From Macrothele yani (Eukaryota > Arthropoda > Arachnida > Araneae > Macrothelidae): a DNA stretch of 64,000 nt. Made by a program: the position numbers and the translations under genes. How positions within the stretch are numbered: the stretch's first letter is position 1; the number at the start of each line of letters is the position of its first letter. Location of the stretch: assembly GCA_039090855.1 (NCBI GenBank), contig CM077027.1, forward strand, positions 104,817,187 to 104,881,186. The letters run 5' to 3'. Below the pieces are notes generated by a model. That model was given only the letters and a program-made list of their open reading frames with translations. It did no database searches and was not told the DNA's origin. Below, one piece after another: positions 1 through 10,649 of the stretch.

Positions 1-275
1 TCGACAAGATCTATTCAAATATATGAAGAATATTTTGCAGTGGTTTGAACTGAATATTTTAAAAATTGTTTTCTTGTTAAACAGTGAACACTTTTGAAAA
101 TATCGGGGTTATCTCGACAACCGTGAGTGCAAAACAATTGTGCGTGGTATCGTTTTAAAGCTCTCGACAAGATCTATTAAAATATATGAAGAATGTATCG
201 CAGTGGTTTAAACTAAAATTTTTAAAAACTGTTTTCGTGTGAACGGGTTAACATTTTTGACAATGCCGCGGAATT
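1..275. repeat. Two-copy direct repeat, about 163-bp period
   Basis: The segment starting at 1 and the segment starting at about 164 share the same succession of words: a TCGACAAGATCTATT start, an ATATATGAAGAAT block, GCAGTGGTTT and a TTTAAAAA block, with scattered substitutions. The period is about 163 bp. The first copy begins at the window edge, so this may be the end of a longer tandem array. No coding capacity or known family is recognised. Confidence 0.75.
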
Positions 276-1353
276 CACAGAATGAACGAAGGCAAAAGTG
301 GAGAAAATCAAAATGAGAGGCAAGAGCTGTGATGAGGAATGTAAGTAGCCCAAGAAGACGAATCGCCACGTTGGGTAATTCGTGTATCGATCTGCTTTGT
401 GTTTGGAATATATCCAGCATTATTTGTAAAAATTATGTAAGCTACTTTTCATATCACAGACCTGTGTTGGCTATAACAAATTAAATAAAGGCTTTGAAAT
501 CATTCTCGACTAGCTCATTTCAACTCTCCAATCTGCAAGTCGTAGTCCTACGTTCCAAACTGACGGCTCAATTAGAACTGAGCTTGCCTGTATTTTTTAT
601 GACGAAGGAAAGAAGTCACCATGAAAGTTAAGCAAAGGTGTCAGTTTCTTTTTTACCGAATTTGGGTATAATATTGCGGCAATCAATTCAGCTTCATTTA
701 TGTTCGCGTGTCATAACAGAGAGCGTTTTTATACGAAATAATTCTATGCATCAGCGCTTCGTATTTTCAAGGACACCCTGAAAATTGCGGAATTTTTGCG
801 AACAAAGAGGACATTCACAGCGATAGTTTTCAGGTATGCTTTAGAAAGCATACCTAAAAACTACTCTGCACGATTTGGGAAACGAAAGTGCATGATGGTG
901 TTTACGGCAACAGCGTGTGATGCTGGCCAGGTGAAAAAGTACGCTCAGGGCTTTTACTCATGAAACTAGCCGAGTTCCATTCCTAATGTAAGCACTCTAG
1001 ACGAAAGAAAAGGGAATTTGTAAATTTTTAGAAACTCAGTTGAGAGTACCTGTTTCATGGGACTTGAGATGTGTGTTTCCTGCCATTTGTTTAATTACCC
1101 AGCAAACAAAAGTCAGGAAAAGCACATCACAAGATGTCTTTCTTTTTCGGTTCATGTCTGGCTTCTTCAAATTCTCACTCCTATGATTTACAGTTTATTC
1201 TCATGTCAGTTGTGATCAGTCTCACTCTTCATTTGTTTTTTCTTTCCTTTGGTATGTATTCATTACGCTTTCCTGTAGTTTATTTTACAAAAACTTTCAT
1301 CCGGTTTTTCTTCTAAATCTTAATGCCTATTAAGAGAACCACATATATTAGTT
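276..1353. other. No gene recognised
   Basis: The stretch has short open frames only, none resembling a known protein. The only structure seen is a short hairpin at 825-862, listed separately. Confidence 0.6.
825..862. other. Short hairpin, 18-bp arms
   Basis: Arms 825-842 and 845-862 are reverse complements apart from one mismatch, with a 2-base loop. The core is AGGTATGCTTT facing AAAGCATACCT. It has no T-tract or coding context, so it reads as a cruciform or a tiny palindromic insertion rather than a terminator. Confidence 0.7.
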
Positions 1354-1365
1354 AATCTACGTGGG

Positions 1366-1593
1366 GCCGCCCCGGTGGCGCAGTGGTCTAAGGCGCTGGT
1401 CTCTGATCATTCGTCCGTAAGGGGTCCGGGTTCGAATCCCGGTCAGGCATGGATGTTGTGTTTGTCTTACGGCACTGGCTCTCTCCCTTCCCTGGAACCA
1501 GTGACCCTAAATTAGGGACGGGCGACTGCTTATAGCCCACGGAGTTGCTCACGGTGGTCGTTAAACCTCCAATCAAAAAAAAAAAAAAAAAAA
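1366..1593 (+). mobile_element. tRNA-derived SINE, family A, copy 1
   Basis: The 5' head carries polymerase III promoter boxes: box A TGGCGCAGTGG at 1376-1386 and box B GGTTCGAATCC at 1429-1439. It is followed by a ~130-bp tRNA-unrelated body and a poly(A) tail. The insertion is flanked by a 12-bp direct target duplication, AATCTACGTGGG, at 1354-1365 and 1594-1605, which proves retrotransposition. The same body recurs at about ten places in this window. Head and box spacing are known SINE hallmarks; which LINE mobilises it cannot be read here. Confidence 0.95.
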
Positions 1594-1624
1594 AATCTAC
1601 GTGGGTGAGTTTCAGATATAATTA

Positions 1625-1854
1625 TTATTATTATTTTTTTTTTTTATTGGAGGTTTAACGACCACCGTGAGCAACTCAATGGGCTATAAGCAGTCGCCCG
1701 TCCCTAATTTAGGGTCACTGGTTCCAGGGAAGGGAGAGAGCCAGAGCCGTAAGACAAACACAACACCCATGCCTCACCGGGATTCGAACCCAGACCCCTT
1801 CGGACGAATGATCATAGGCCAACGCCTTAGACCACTGCGCCACCGGGGCGGCCT
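1625..1854 (-). mobile_element. tRNA-derived SINE, family A, copy 2 (reverse)
   Basis: Same family as the neighbour at 1366, in the opposite orientation. The poly(T) start (complement of the poly(A) tail) is at 1634-1645 and the tRNA-like head lies at the right end near 1854. An 11-bp target duplication, AGATATAATTA, lies at 1614-1624 and 1855-1865. The two SINEs are tail to tail about 30 bp apart, but their different target duplications show independent insertions. Confidence 0.95.
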
Positions 1855-1862
1855 AGATATAA

Positions 1863-2215
1863 TTAGAGTGACCCTTAGTCTTAACTATTGAGATTTAGTT
1901 GTAATGTGTGCCTTTACACAACTAGTAAGTTAGTCCAGCACACTTATTAGGCTATTAATTAAAATGTACTTTTAGTATATGGCAGTCCTCACACACACAC
2001 ACACACACGCACGCACGTATTTACAATGAGATGCCAATTTATTTAGAGTAGCCCTTGGTCTTAACTATTGAAATTTAGTTGTTCATGTGTGCCTTTACAC
2101 CCCTAAGTAGGTTAGTCTAGTACACTTTTTTTTAGCTGTTTATTAAAATGAACTTTTAGTGCAATCCACACACAGACGCACACACACACACACGCAATGA
2201 GGTGCCAATTTATTT
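1863..2215. repeat. 180-bp tandem duplication containing CA microsatellites
   Basis: Unit 1 (1863-2042) and unit 2 (2043-2215) share their whole order: a TTAGAGT start, CTTAACTATTGA, TTTAGTTG, TGTGCCTTTACAC, a (CA)n run (about 1989-2017 and 2169-2194) and a closing GCCAATTTATTT. The SINE at 1625-1854 abuts the first unit. Not coding. Confidence 0.9.
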
Positions 2216-3284
2216 CGTACACCTTCCTTCGTCATATAAATGGTTCACTAAAATTTGTGAGACTACATATAAGCACAGCATACACCAAGCAGATAAGCTC
2301 GTCCAGTACCAGTTAGCATTTGATTATCTGAATGGGCAAAATGGGGTATCTGAGCGACTTTGAACGTGGTATGATAGTTGTAATGTTTTTCGTTTAAAAT
2401 ATCACTACTTAAAACGTTATCTATCGTACTATCTGTCATTTGAATTCGCAGCATTGTAACTTCAAAGTCTGAAGCACCGGATAGCTAGCACACAAAAATC
2501 ATTAATTATATTGATACACTGAGCTAAATCAGTCGATCAACCGACCAGAAAAAAATCGATTTTAATTTAAGAAAATCACTGTCCTTTATTATCCAAATAC
2601 TTCAGGTTAAATAGGCATCTATGATAATTATCAGCCGCACAATAACGAGTATCTCTACTTCTCAATGAAAATCACAAGATCTTTACATATAGAAAGTCGT
2701 GAAAGTACAACGTGAGGCAAGATTAATTTGTACACAATATCGCCACACCACCACAAGTTTTCGCTCTTTGCTTCAACATTATATCTCTCGTTCTTATCCG
2801 TCAGCAGGCACACATCACGCGCTCTGACCTCAAGATTGTTGCAGCATCATTTCGTGAGCGAGAAAATGCAAACGCCTAAAGAGAATGAACTCAAATTTAC
2901 ACAGAGAAAGAATTTAAAAAGGAAGATAAATTAGTGTACGTCATATACTGTATATGGCGTCACGCATGCGGGTTCCAGCATTTCCGAAACGCCCGTCATC
3001 CTGAGCCTTTCACGCATTATTCTAGCAAGAATCGACTGTAAAAGCTGCGTCTCACAAAAAAAAAAAAAAACTTCCAAGAATCGGTGATCTGGCAGACAAA
3101 AAAAAAAAAAAAAAAAATTAATTATGAAAAAAAGAAAATTAATTATGATGTAACTAATTATGTAACTTATGAAACAAGACCCAAGCAGGAAACTGGAATA
3201 AGGAAAGGACTGTTGTCTTTTCTGTGGACCATGTTCAGTGTACGTATCTCTTCACGTGCCAAACGTCTTTACTTCCTGTCAGGT
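2216..3284. other. No gene recognised; A-rich runs
   Basis: No convincing coding region or known repeat. Homopolymer A runs occur near 3055-3070 and 3099-3117 with alternating AATTAATTATG words between. They may be remnants of retroelement tails, but no target duplication was found. Confidence 0.55.
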
Positions 3285-3359
3285 GCTTTCCTTTTTTACG
3301 CCTTCCAACCGTAGGTTGAAGAAGCGTATATGCTCCAGCTTTTTCCGTCCGTCCGTCTG

Positions 3360-3807
3360 TCCACACGATAACTCGCGTAAAAATGGTTCGATTTCAATGA
3401 AATTTCATTATGTGGTAGGGGACCACCTAGTGATAAACCCTATCAAAAATGGGAAAAATGGGGTCAAAGGTCACGACGCAGGAGCGGGATCCATTCCATT
3501 ACCCTTATGCGTCATAACTTGCGTAAATACGGTTCGATTTCAATGAAATTTTAGTATGTGGTAGAGAACCTCCTGGGGACAAACCCTATTGAAAATAAGT
3601 GAAGGGGTCAAAGGTCAGGACATAGGAGCGGGATGCATTCCATTGCCTTTATTCATTATAACGTGCGTAAAAATGGTTTGATTTCGATGAAATTTTAGTA
3701 TGTGGTAGAGGACCACCTGGTGACGAACCCTGTTGAAAACGGACGAAATAGGGTCAAAGGTCAGGACATAGGATTGAGATCCATTCCATCGCCCTTATCC
3801 CATACTA
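3360..3807 (+). repeat. Tandem ~145-bp modules with DR1-like motif
   Basis: Three successive modules each carry a TTCGATTTCAATGAAATTT-type block, GGTAGGGGACCACCT, then GGGTCAAAGGTCA and GGATCCATTCCA-like text. The GGGTCAAAGGTCA sites begin at 3461, 3605 and 3751, giving spacings of 144 and 146 bp. The site differs by one base from the DR1 nuclear-receptor element AGGTCANAGGTCA. Function is inference; the periodicity is directly visible. Confidence 0.85.
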
Positions 3808-3811
3808 TTAA

Positions 3812-4247
3812 GGTGGACGTCAAGTAATTTTGCTTCCTATACTTCCAATGGAAAAACTTTTTACACATTTCCTTCACAATTAGTGTGTTCCCAAGGATGA
3901 AATTTGAACATCGATTAAAATAACTTCATATTATAACTTGGAATACTTAATATTTTCTAAAACATAACCATAATTATATTAAAAATCAATAACTTTTTGT
4001 TTGGTGGTGTTGAAACCAGAAAAAAGATGGCGCGAACTGTACTTTGATGATGTCAGTAGACAAACAAATGCTGGATTGCATAATTATGGTTATGTTTTAG
4101 AAAATATTAAGTATTGCAAGTTATAAAATTAAGCTATTTTAATCGATGTTTAAATTTTCATCCTTGGAAACGCATTATTTAGGAAGAAAATGTGTACAGA
4201 AATTTTTCCATTAGAAGTACAGGAAACAAAATTACTTGACGTCCACC
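3812..4247. mobile_element. TTAA-flanked foldback MITE
   Basis: Long inverted arms run inward from GGTGGACGTCAAGTAATTTT at the left and its complement at the right. They cover roughly 190-200 bp each, with the ATCGATGTTYAAATTT and CATAACCATAATTAT blocks mirrored. The element is bounded by TTAA at 3808-3811 and 4248-4251, the signature of piggyBac-type integration. It has no coding capacity. A second copy, itself interrupted by a Tc1, sits at the same place in copy B (58651-60822), so insertion preceded spread of the composite repeat. Confidence 0.8.
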
Positions 4248-4619
4248 TTAAAGGAGCAATTCCTGTATCTATGTAAAATTTATTTTTAAAACGGCTCTAA
4301 GGATTTTGATAAAAGTCTCTAACCTACCGTTTTCTGGTACTAGAAAATGATTTAGCTTGATCTCGACTTTAGGAAAATTCGTTTAGTGGGTTAAATACCC
4401 ACCCCCGAATTACCACGTTTTTAGTGTCATGGCGTCGTCCCATTAATGTTACACACTCGTGGGATAAAGATGTTGGCGCACGGTCACGCCATCTGTCTCA
4501 TTACTTCACGCGTTTTGTGTGAATCATATTAAAGTTTTATGACGTCACACTCCTGCGAGCAGATGGTCGCGATTCCCATCTGCCTCATTACGTCACGCGT
4601 TGTGTGCGTATGCCCGTCC

Positions 4620-5090
4620 GCTCGGTAACTCACGTAAAAATCGTTCGATTTCAATGAAATTTTAATATGTGGTACAGTAAAACCTGGGAAGGAACCCTAT
4701 TGAAAGTGAACGAAATGGGGTCAAAGGTCAGGACAAAGGAGCGGGATCCATTCCACTGCTGTTATGCGTCATAACTAACGTAAAAAAGGTTCGATTTCGA
4801 TTAAATTTTAGTATGCTGTAGGGGACTACCTGGGGACAAACTCTATTGAAAATGGGCGAAATGGAGTTAAAGGTCAGAACATAGGAGCGAAATCACTTCC
4901 ATCGCCATTATGTGTCATAACTAACGTAGAAAGGCTTCGATTTGGATGAAATGCTAGTATATTGTAGGGGCCTGCTTAGGGACAAATACCATTGAAAATG
5001 GGCGAAATGGGGTCAAAGGTTAGGACACAGGAGCGGGATCTACTCCATAGCCCTTATGCATCATAACTTACGTAAAAATGCTTCGATTGA
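4620..5090 (+). repeat. Second block of ~145-bp modules
   Basis: Three more modules of the type at 3360-3807, with DR1-like sites beginning at 4718, 4865 (degenerate) and 5010. Spacings are 147 and 145 bp. The block begins after a CCGTCCGCTCGGTAACTC segment. It is truncated on the right by the retroelement insertion at 5100. Confidence 0.8.
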
Positions 5091-5762
5091 GACAAAACTG
5101 ACGTTGGACGTGCCTTCTGGAGCTCCACAATTTTCGCTCAGTTTGCTCGGTCACAGAGCCCATTGCTCCCGACTCCTGTGTTCCGTGTGTGTATAAGGGT
5201 ATGTGCTACCTTTCCTGCTACTTTTCCGAGTCGGAAAGTACATATTCATTTCACATTTTATCATAATATTACCAGCCGACTGCACCCTACTGCGTTTCTG
5301 AAGTGTGCGCATAAGTACACGTTCCAGTGCCTACTGTTCCTTTCCTGCATACCCTTTTCAACTAATCGGCTGCCAGCATTATTCTCAGCTACTTTTCCGC
5401 AGCAGTAAGTGAATTTTATACCGATATTCCTTCATTTTTCATCTCGGTGGGTATGTTTACATCTGACCATCGTGACTTGCCTTGGCTTCCTTCTTTCTTC
5501 TCACCAGCATTCTATTCAGTTGCCTTCAGTGCGTATCTTCCTGTTATCTACACGCCTTCCCGTTTACGTTACCCTCTGATAGTGGTCCTTGTGTGACGCC
5601 ATCGTTACTGTGCTCCATCTGTCTTTCGCCGTTCTTCTAGTGACGTCATTACCTCGCATCTTCCCATCGTCCGCCTTCTTTACGTGCATTTTGCCATCTC
5701 CATCGTCTTACGCTCTCGAGATTGTGCTGCTTTGCTTTCCAGTTTCTCATTTGTACAGTACT

Positions 5763-7709
5763 ATGTCTACTGCTTTTCTTCGATCACTCACGCCTCCTCC
5801 GGATGTACTACTTGACAGTTCACCTCCTTTCTCTTCGCCCGCAGTCACTGCCTTCCCCTCGGATCCTCTCTCAACTGCCTTGGGCTTCCGGTTTTCTCGT
5901 ACCGGCTCCGTTTTAACAGATCATTTATTAGAGTCCTCGCTACCGGGGAAGTCTTTCTTCGCTTCTTTAGCTCTCGGAGTAAAATATTCCGCGCTTCCAC
6001 ATACTAAACTTACAGCTTACACTTCAGCACTCCATCAGATTGTTCCACCTGATGCCATCACGCACATCGCTCGAAAGCCTCGCTCGGTGTTGGTTTATTT
6101 TTCTAATCCCGCTCAAGTTGAGTTGATTCTTTCTTCTCCAATTTCAGTCGGCAACCAAAGTTTGTTCGCAATTCCTTTTGCTCATTGCCTTACTCTCGTT
6201 AGTTTATCTCCAGTTCCTCTTGAACTCTCCAACGATTTACTGCATGCTTTCCTTTCTCAATGTGGTTTAGTTATTGGCCTTATTAATACTTTGCCTGCTG
6301 CTTCAGACGATCGAGGAAATCGTCCCTATTATAGTTTTCGACGTCAAGCTCTCGTCGTATTTCCTGACGAACAATGAATTGTTTCCTGTCCGACAGCTTT
6401 CCAAGTTATCGGCGGTCCACATACTCGCACTGTCAATGTTTTTACCGCCTATCATTGTCTTTCTTTCAAATTGCCCGGTCACTGTAGTTCTTCTTGTCCA
6501 ACTCGGAATTTTTCGACTTCCATTCGCCCTTCTGCTTTGCCAGAATCGTGTGACATTTCTTTATCATACACATCTTTGTCAACCTTTCCTTATACATATT
6601 CCCAGCTTCCGGTTTCGAGTGATTTGTTTCCGGCCCCTGATTGTTATGCTTCACGTGTTTCTTCGGAGAATATCTTTCCTGATCATCTACTACCGACAGC
6701 TCTCCTGGATGTTCTCCCTTCTGTTTTTACTACACCACTTTGCACGCCTCCATCGAGCCCGTTTCCTGCCCAGATCTTGTTGCCATGCCCTCAGTCACCC
6801 TCTCCGCCTTCATCTCCTGCTCCTGTCAGTCCATTGTCTCCATGTTCGACTGCAGTCTCTACCTCTATGGTTCCGCTCTTCGTGTCCACGGAGCAAGCGC
6901 CTACCAGTTGCCTTATACCTCCTGCTTCCTCACCACTCCAGTGCAACTTATATGTTTCTGTGCCTCCAGATTCTACGTCTTCTCATTTTCCTTTACCGAC
7001 TACTGATGTTGCTTCGTCTCCTGCTCGTCGCCTCCAGTCCTCACTCCTAGAGGTTCCTGTTACAACTACATGTTCACCATCGTGCTCCCTTCAAGCAAGT
7101 CTATCTTCTACAGGGTCCTCCACTGACAGCCCTATAGTGTCTTCTGCTGATGTTTCCATTCGGCCTTTTTCTCTAGACACTTCTGCTTCGCCAACTCCTG
7201 AGTCGCCGGACGAAGATCCTACTCCGCTTCTTATCAGCTTTCTCATGCCGATCGTCTCTGTGAGTTCTTCACTCCCAGCAACTCTTGTCATGTCCATTGA
7301 ATCTGCATCCTCCGACTCACAGTGTGCTCATTTGCCGTCTGACTTGTCATCTTCCTCTACAGCCGTTCCTGTCGTCCTTCCATCAGCTTCAGTCACTGTT
7401 CCTGCCAGTGCTCCTTCACCTGTGCTTTATCATGCTCCATTGTTGCCTTCCTCGACTTCTGCTGATGGTACTTCCCTTACTTGTACATCTTCTACTGCTC
7501 GACGTTCCCGACGGCGGCGTAAGACTCTTGCTCCAGATCCTCCTTCAGAACAAGACTCTGCTTCTTATGGTGATTATTGCTGCGCTTATGAGCGTTGGGT
7601 GAAACGTGCTATGTATAAATATTCAGACTTCTCCTTCCCGTATTCGCTAACACCAGTTCCTTATTATTCCAGTATCTTCCAGAGTGTGAGCTCTAAGACT
7701 CCTGCTTGA
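5763..7709 (+). pseudogene. LINE ORF1/gag-like protein, one in-frame stop
   Basis: One reading frame runs from ATG 5763 to the stop at 7707-7709, broken only by TGA at 6375-6377. The frame is open upstream to 5589, so the start is uncertain. The N-terminal ~200 residues contain LVYFSNPAQVELILSS and a later FRRQALVVFPDE segment, which look like RNA-recognition-type strands. After the stop comes a degenerate zinc knuckle (6456-6497) spaced C-x2-F-x4-H-x4-C, where the second cysteine is F. Then follow ~300 residues very rich in Ser and Pro, a basic RRSRRRRK cluster and an aromatic tail. This order fits LINE ORF1 RNA-binding proteins. The stop could be a recent mutation. Family assignment is inference. 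Confidence 0.6.
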
Positions 7710-7913
7710 CTTTTGCTATGCTTGATGTCCTGTGTATTTCATGTTCCTCATAATATCTCTCTGTTTGAGAAAGTGGCCTGCGCGGCCATAGTTATTTTTT
7801 TTATGTTTTGTTCTCCTGAATGCCTCAAGTGTAAGCCTGTGATTTTGTCCACGTCTTTTTGGCCTTTTGCCCATGTTATATACCCCCGTTTTATTGTACA
7901 CTATTAGTTGTAT

Positions 7914-7919
7914 AATAAA
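7914..7919 (+). promoter_or_regulatory. Polyadenylation signal AATAAA
   Basis: AATAAA lies 12 bases before the 3' edge of the retroelement, where a LINE-type transcript would end. No poly(A) tail follows; the element ends in a short GCGATATTGAAC sequence before the target duplication. Confidence 0.5.
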
Positions 7920-8135
7920 GCGATATTGAACGACAAAACTTTATCATGTTATTTCGGGGGTATACTAAACCGGTTCTGTTGAATATCATCGAAATAGGAT
8001 CAAAGGTCAGGACACAGGACCGAGATTTATTCCACAGCCATTATATTCATAACTTGAGTAATGATTTCTGGTATGTTGGAAAGCGTATCATAATCAATGT
8101 ATTGCATGATGTTACTAACTTGTTATCCCTGCGAA

Positions 8136-9539
8136 TGTCCTGTGGACTTTAATTTTGGATGCCATTGTACATTAAGGGAAGATTCATGCTTACGAAATTT
8201 ACTGAATTTCAGATGCTTGTTTTCCTATGTTCTCTTTTGAAAATAAAAGTGTGTTAATATAATTCTCACCGTAAGTCCAAGAAAAGTATTGTGCACTAAA
8301 CGTAGTTAAAATTTACGCACGATCTTCTAGTCAGTATCAGTTATAATGCAACGCATTACTGGGAATTTTTAAGAATATAAGAATTAAAAATTGAACTTAG
8401 AATTCGTTTGACTTTAACTTTTCCAGAGCAATAAAATTATTTTTGAATTTTTGAGAAAGTCATTCATAAAATCGTTACTGGTGAGGTATTCTAGAAGCTT
8501 AGAAATCATGCTACACTTTGCCGTTCTCCTGGAGTGTAAAAAAAACCCCTACGAAAACGCCGTGGCTGAAAGTAGTAAAAAAAGTGCTTTAGATATTAGG
8601 ATTTCATTTCAATATCAAATAAAAAAGTTGACGTTTCGTGATTTTGTTTCATGATGGGCCTAAATTTTGAAGAAAGCTTTAGCGGAATTATATCAAGGGG
8701 ACCGTCTTTTATCACAAAACAGCCAAACGATTTTAAAAACGTATTATTCGCTAGTGTTATTTCGCTAGAGATATTGCCTGCGATGAAAAGAATGGCAGTC
8801 TTCAATTCCTCGTAATTATGTGTGTAACGCATTTCAATAGTAGCCATCATGAGAGCAAACTTCAAAAATGCCTCTGAAAACTCATAATATGGTAAAAATT
8901 GAGAAGGCAACGAGACCATCATTTTTAATAATAGCTGAAGTTCAGAGGGAAAATAAGTTTATCGATGCCGACTTTTCAACTTAAGAAAGAGAGGCCAGTA
9001 AGTAGCTGAGAAGTTCTTAATAGCTCGTAATGGTACAACGTGCTTTTAAAAAACCATCGTCATGTAAACAAATTTCCTAAATGCTTTAGTGGATATATTT
9101 TGAGAAACAGCGTCGTAACGCTCTTTATTGATCCGCTATTTGCGCTGAACTAAAACGCAGGTTATCTGCATTCCCAAGCCGAGGGTAAGTAAGCCATTAA
9201 TGCCTCCATTGCAACGGGATTTTGCAGTTAACTCAAGAGACAGAGACGCTAATCGTTTGCACAAGTGGGTTAATTAACAGTAACCGGTCATTTATTTGCC
9301 TTTGTGCTGTCCTTCGCATTGTTTTAAAAGAGATCGAATGAATCTATTCAAGAGGCTGGTTAACTTTCTATTTGCAAGTACAACGATACGGCGTATTTGA
9401 AACCCACATTTCGTGTTTGAACAATACTAACACTATTTCTCTTCCGATATTCTGGGCACGCAAAAAAAAAAAAAAAAACGTTGCGCCAATGGCTCATCAT
9501 CTCCGTTTCAACATCTTCCTAGAGCTTCTTATTGAATGA
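8136..9539. other. No recognised gene; one unassigned 108-codon frame
   Basis: Mostly AT-rich sequence without recognisable repeats. A 108-codon frame on the minus strand (8596-8922, starting MMVSLPSQFLPYY) has no motif, signal peptide or family I can name. It is not supported by neighbours or codon bias, and is mentioned only because it is longer than its surroundings. Confidence 0.4.
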
Positions 9540-10645
9540 AAATAAAAGCAATAAAGATGACACCGAATCTTTGGATGTAATGAGCACGTCTTTTGAATCC
9601 GTTTTGACGTGAATTAAATTTATCAAAGCTATTCAAAGTCAATGGAACCGTTATGGAAAACAATAGTACCTGCCATTTAGAAGCAGAGATATCCAGAAGT
9701 ATAAGATATGGATCTACTCCCCCTGGAGGGAAAACCATGCATTATTTTAAGAAGAAAGTATCCTCAAAATGTTTTTCGATGTCAGCGGTATTAGTCCAGG
9801 AAATAATTTTTTCAGTCGAGTTTTGAAGAGCTCAGAGTTTGCTGCAAATACATCAGAAGCAGAATTTAACACTTAAGCCTCGTAGTGACCAAACCATTTT
9901 TTACCAAAAATTAGAAATTATATGCAAAAGATTTCACATCAGGAGTTGTATCCGGTGCAGAAACAATTTTTCAAATCGGACCATTAGAAGAAGAGATATT
10001 GACAAAAATAAGATGTACACCTACGCTCCTGGCGGAGAAACGATGCAATATTTTAACAATAAAATATTCCGAATGCGTTTATCGACGTGAATGGCATCGG
10101 TCCACGAAGAAGGTTTTCAATCGAGATTTTAGAAGCTCAGCTTTTGTTGCAAATACTTCAGAAGCAGAAGTTAGCTCTTACGCCCCCTGGTGGCCAAACC
10201 ATTTTTTTTTCCAAAAATTAGAAATTACACGTAAAAGATTTCCCCATTAGGAGCTGTATCCGATGCAAAAATATTTTTTCAAATCGGAGTTTTAGAAGTA
10301 CAGATATCGGGCAAAACGCAATTTAATTTTACGCCCCTAGCGGAAAATCTATGCGTAACTTGAAAAAGTGACCTAAAATTATCTTCGAAATAAATGGAAT
10401 CGAAAGGTAGAAAAAAAATTTCAATCAGATGTTTAGAAGCAAATATATGAAATAAAACGTATTTTGAATTTGATATCATGTGTGTTAACGCCCTCTGGCG
10501 GAGAAATTGTGCATCGTAAAAAAAAAAATGAAGGATCATCATTCACACATTCCAAGCTTCCCAATGCAAAAATAATTTTTCAAACCGGACTAATAGTTGC
10601 AGAGATATGGTGTCCACAGACCGACGGACGCTCGGACGGGCAACA
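9540..10645 (-). repeat. Modular repeat with CTCF-like motifs, copy C
   Basis: Matches 33868-35275 in the opposite orientation. It ends at the right with a CCGACGGACGCTCGGACGG motif, the complement of the GTCCGTCCGTC start of copy D. Modules of ~150 bp each contain a blunt GC-rich word within AT-rich DNA: 10021-10037, 10179-10196, 10331-10343 and 10488-10501. On the minus strand these read as CCACCAGGGGGC (10182-10193) and near variants. Similarity to copy D extends left to about 9540. No coding region is seen. Confidence 0.8.
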
Positions 10646-10649
10646 AAAG

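Larger units (their letters stand above)
5100..7931 (+). mobile_element. ORF1-only non-LTR-like retroelement
   Basis: A 2.83-kb insertion into copy A. The target duplication GACAAAACT lies at 5091-5099 and 7932-7940. The uninterrupted copy B reads straight through the corresponding site (near 57850), which confirms an insertion. The element has a ~660-bp leader, a long ORF1-like reading frame (5763-7709), a 220-bp trailer and an AATAAA near the 3' end. No endonuclease or reverse transcriptase follows. It therefore resembles a half-LINE, analogous to mammalian HAL1, mobilised in trans, or an internal-deletion derivative of a full LINE. The sense strand is strongly pyrimidine-rich. Confidence 0.7.
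3285..8135 (+). repeat. Composite modular repeat, copy A (interrupted)
   Basis: This copy matches, in reverse, 57655-61352. It starts with a TTTTTTACGC edge, then a GTCCGTCCGTCTGTCC motif, then modules of ~145 bp (3360-3807), a TTAA-flanked foldback (3812-4247), a 350-bp spacer rich in CGTCA words, more modules (4620-5090) and a distal segment at 7932-8135. The ORF1-bearing retroelement at 5100-7931 splits it. Without insertions it is about 2 kb. Ends were set by where similarity to copy B fades. No transposase is visible, so its mobility mechanism is unknown. Confidence 0.85.

Noticed and set aside
3238..3546. 102-codon open frame
   Set aside because: It spans the boundary and modules of the composite repeat; the peptide merely repeats with the module.
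6274..7050. Open frame of 258 codons overlapping the ORF1-like gene
   Set aside because: Leu/Phe-rich shadow frame in pyrimidine-rich DNA; the ORF1 frame is longer, has a zinc-knuckle-like motif and ends at the natural stop.
7716..7907. ORF2 start of the retroelement
   Set aside because: Only about 200 bp remain before the target duplication and no endonuclease motif is present; read as a 3' trailer.
8596..8922. Host gene exon
   Set aside because: A single 108-codon frame without motif, splice context or codon evidence; kept only as a remark.
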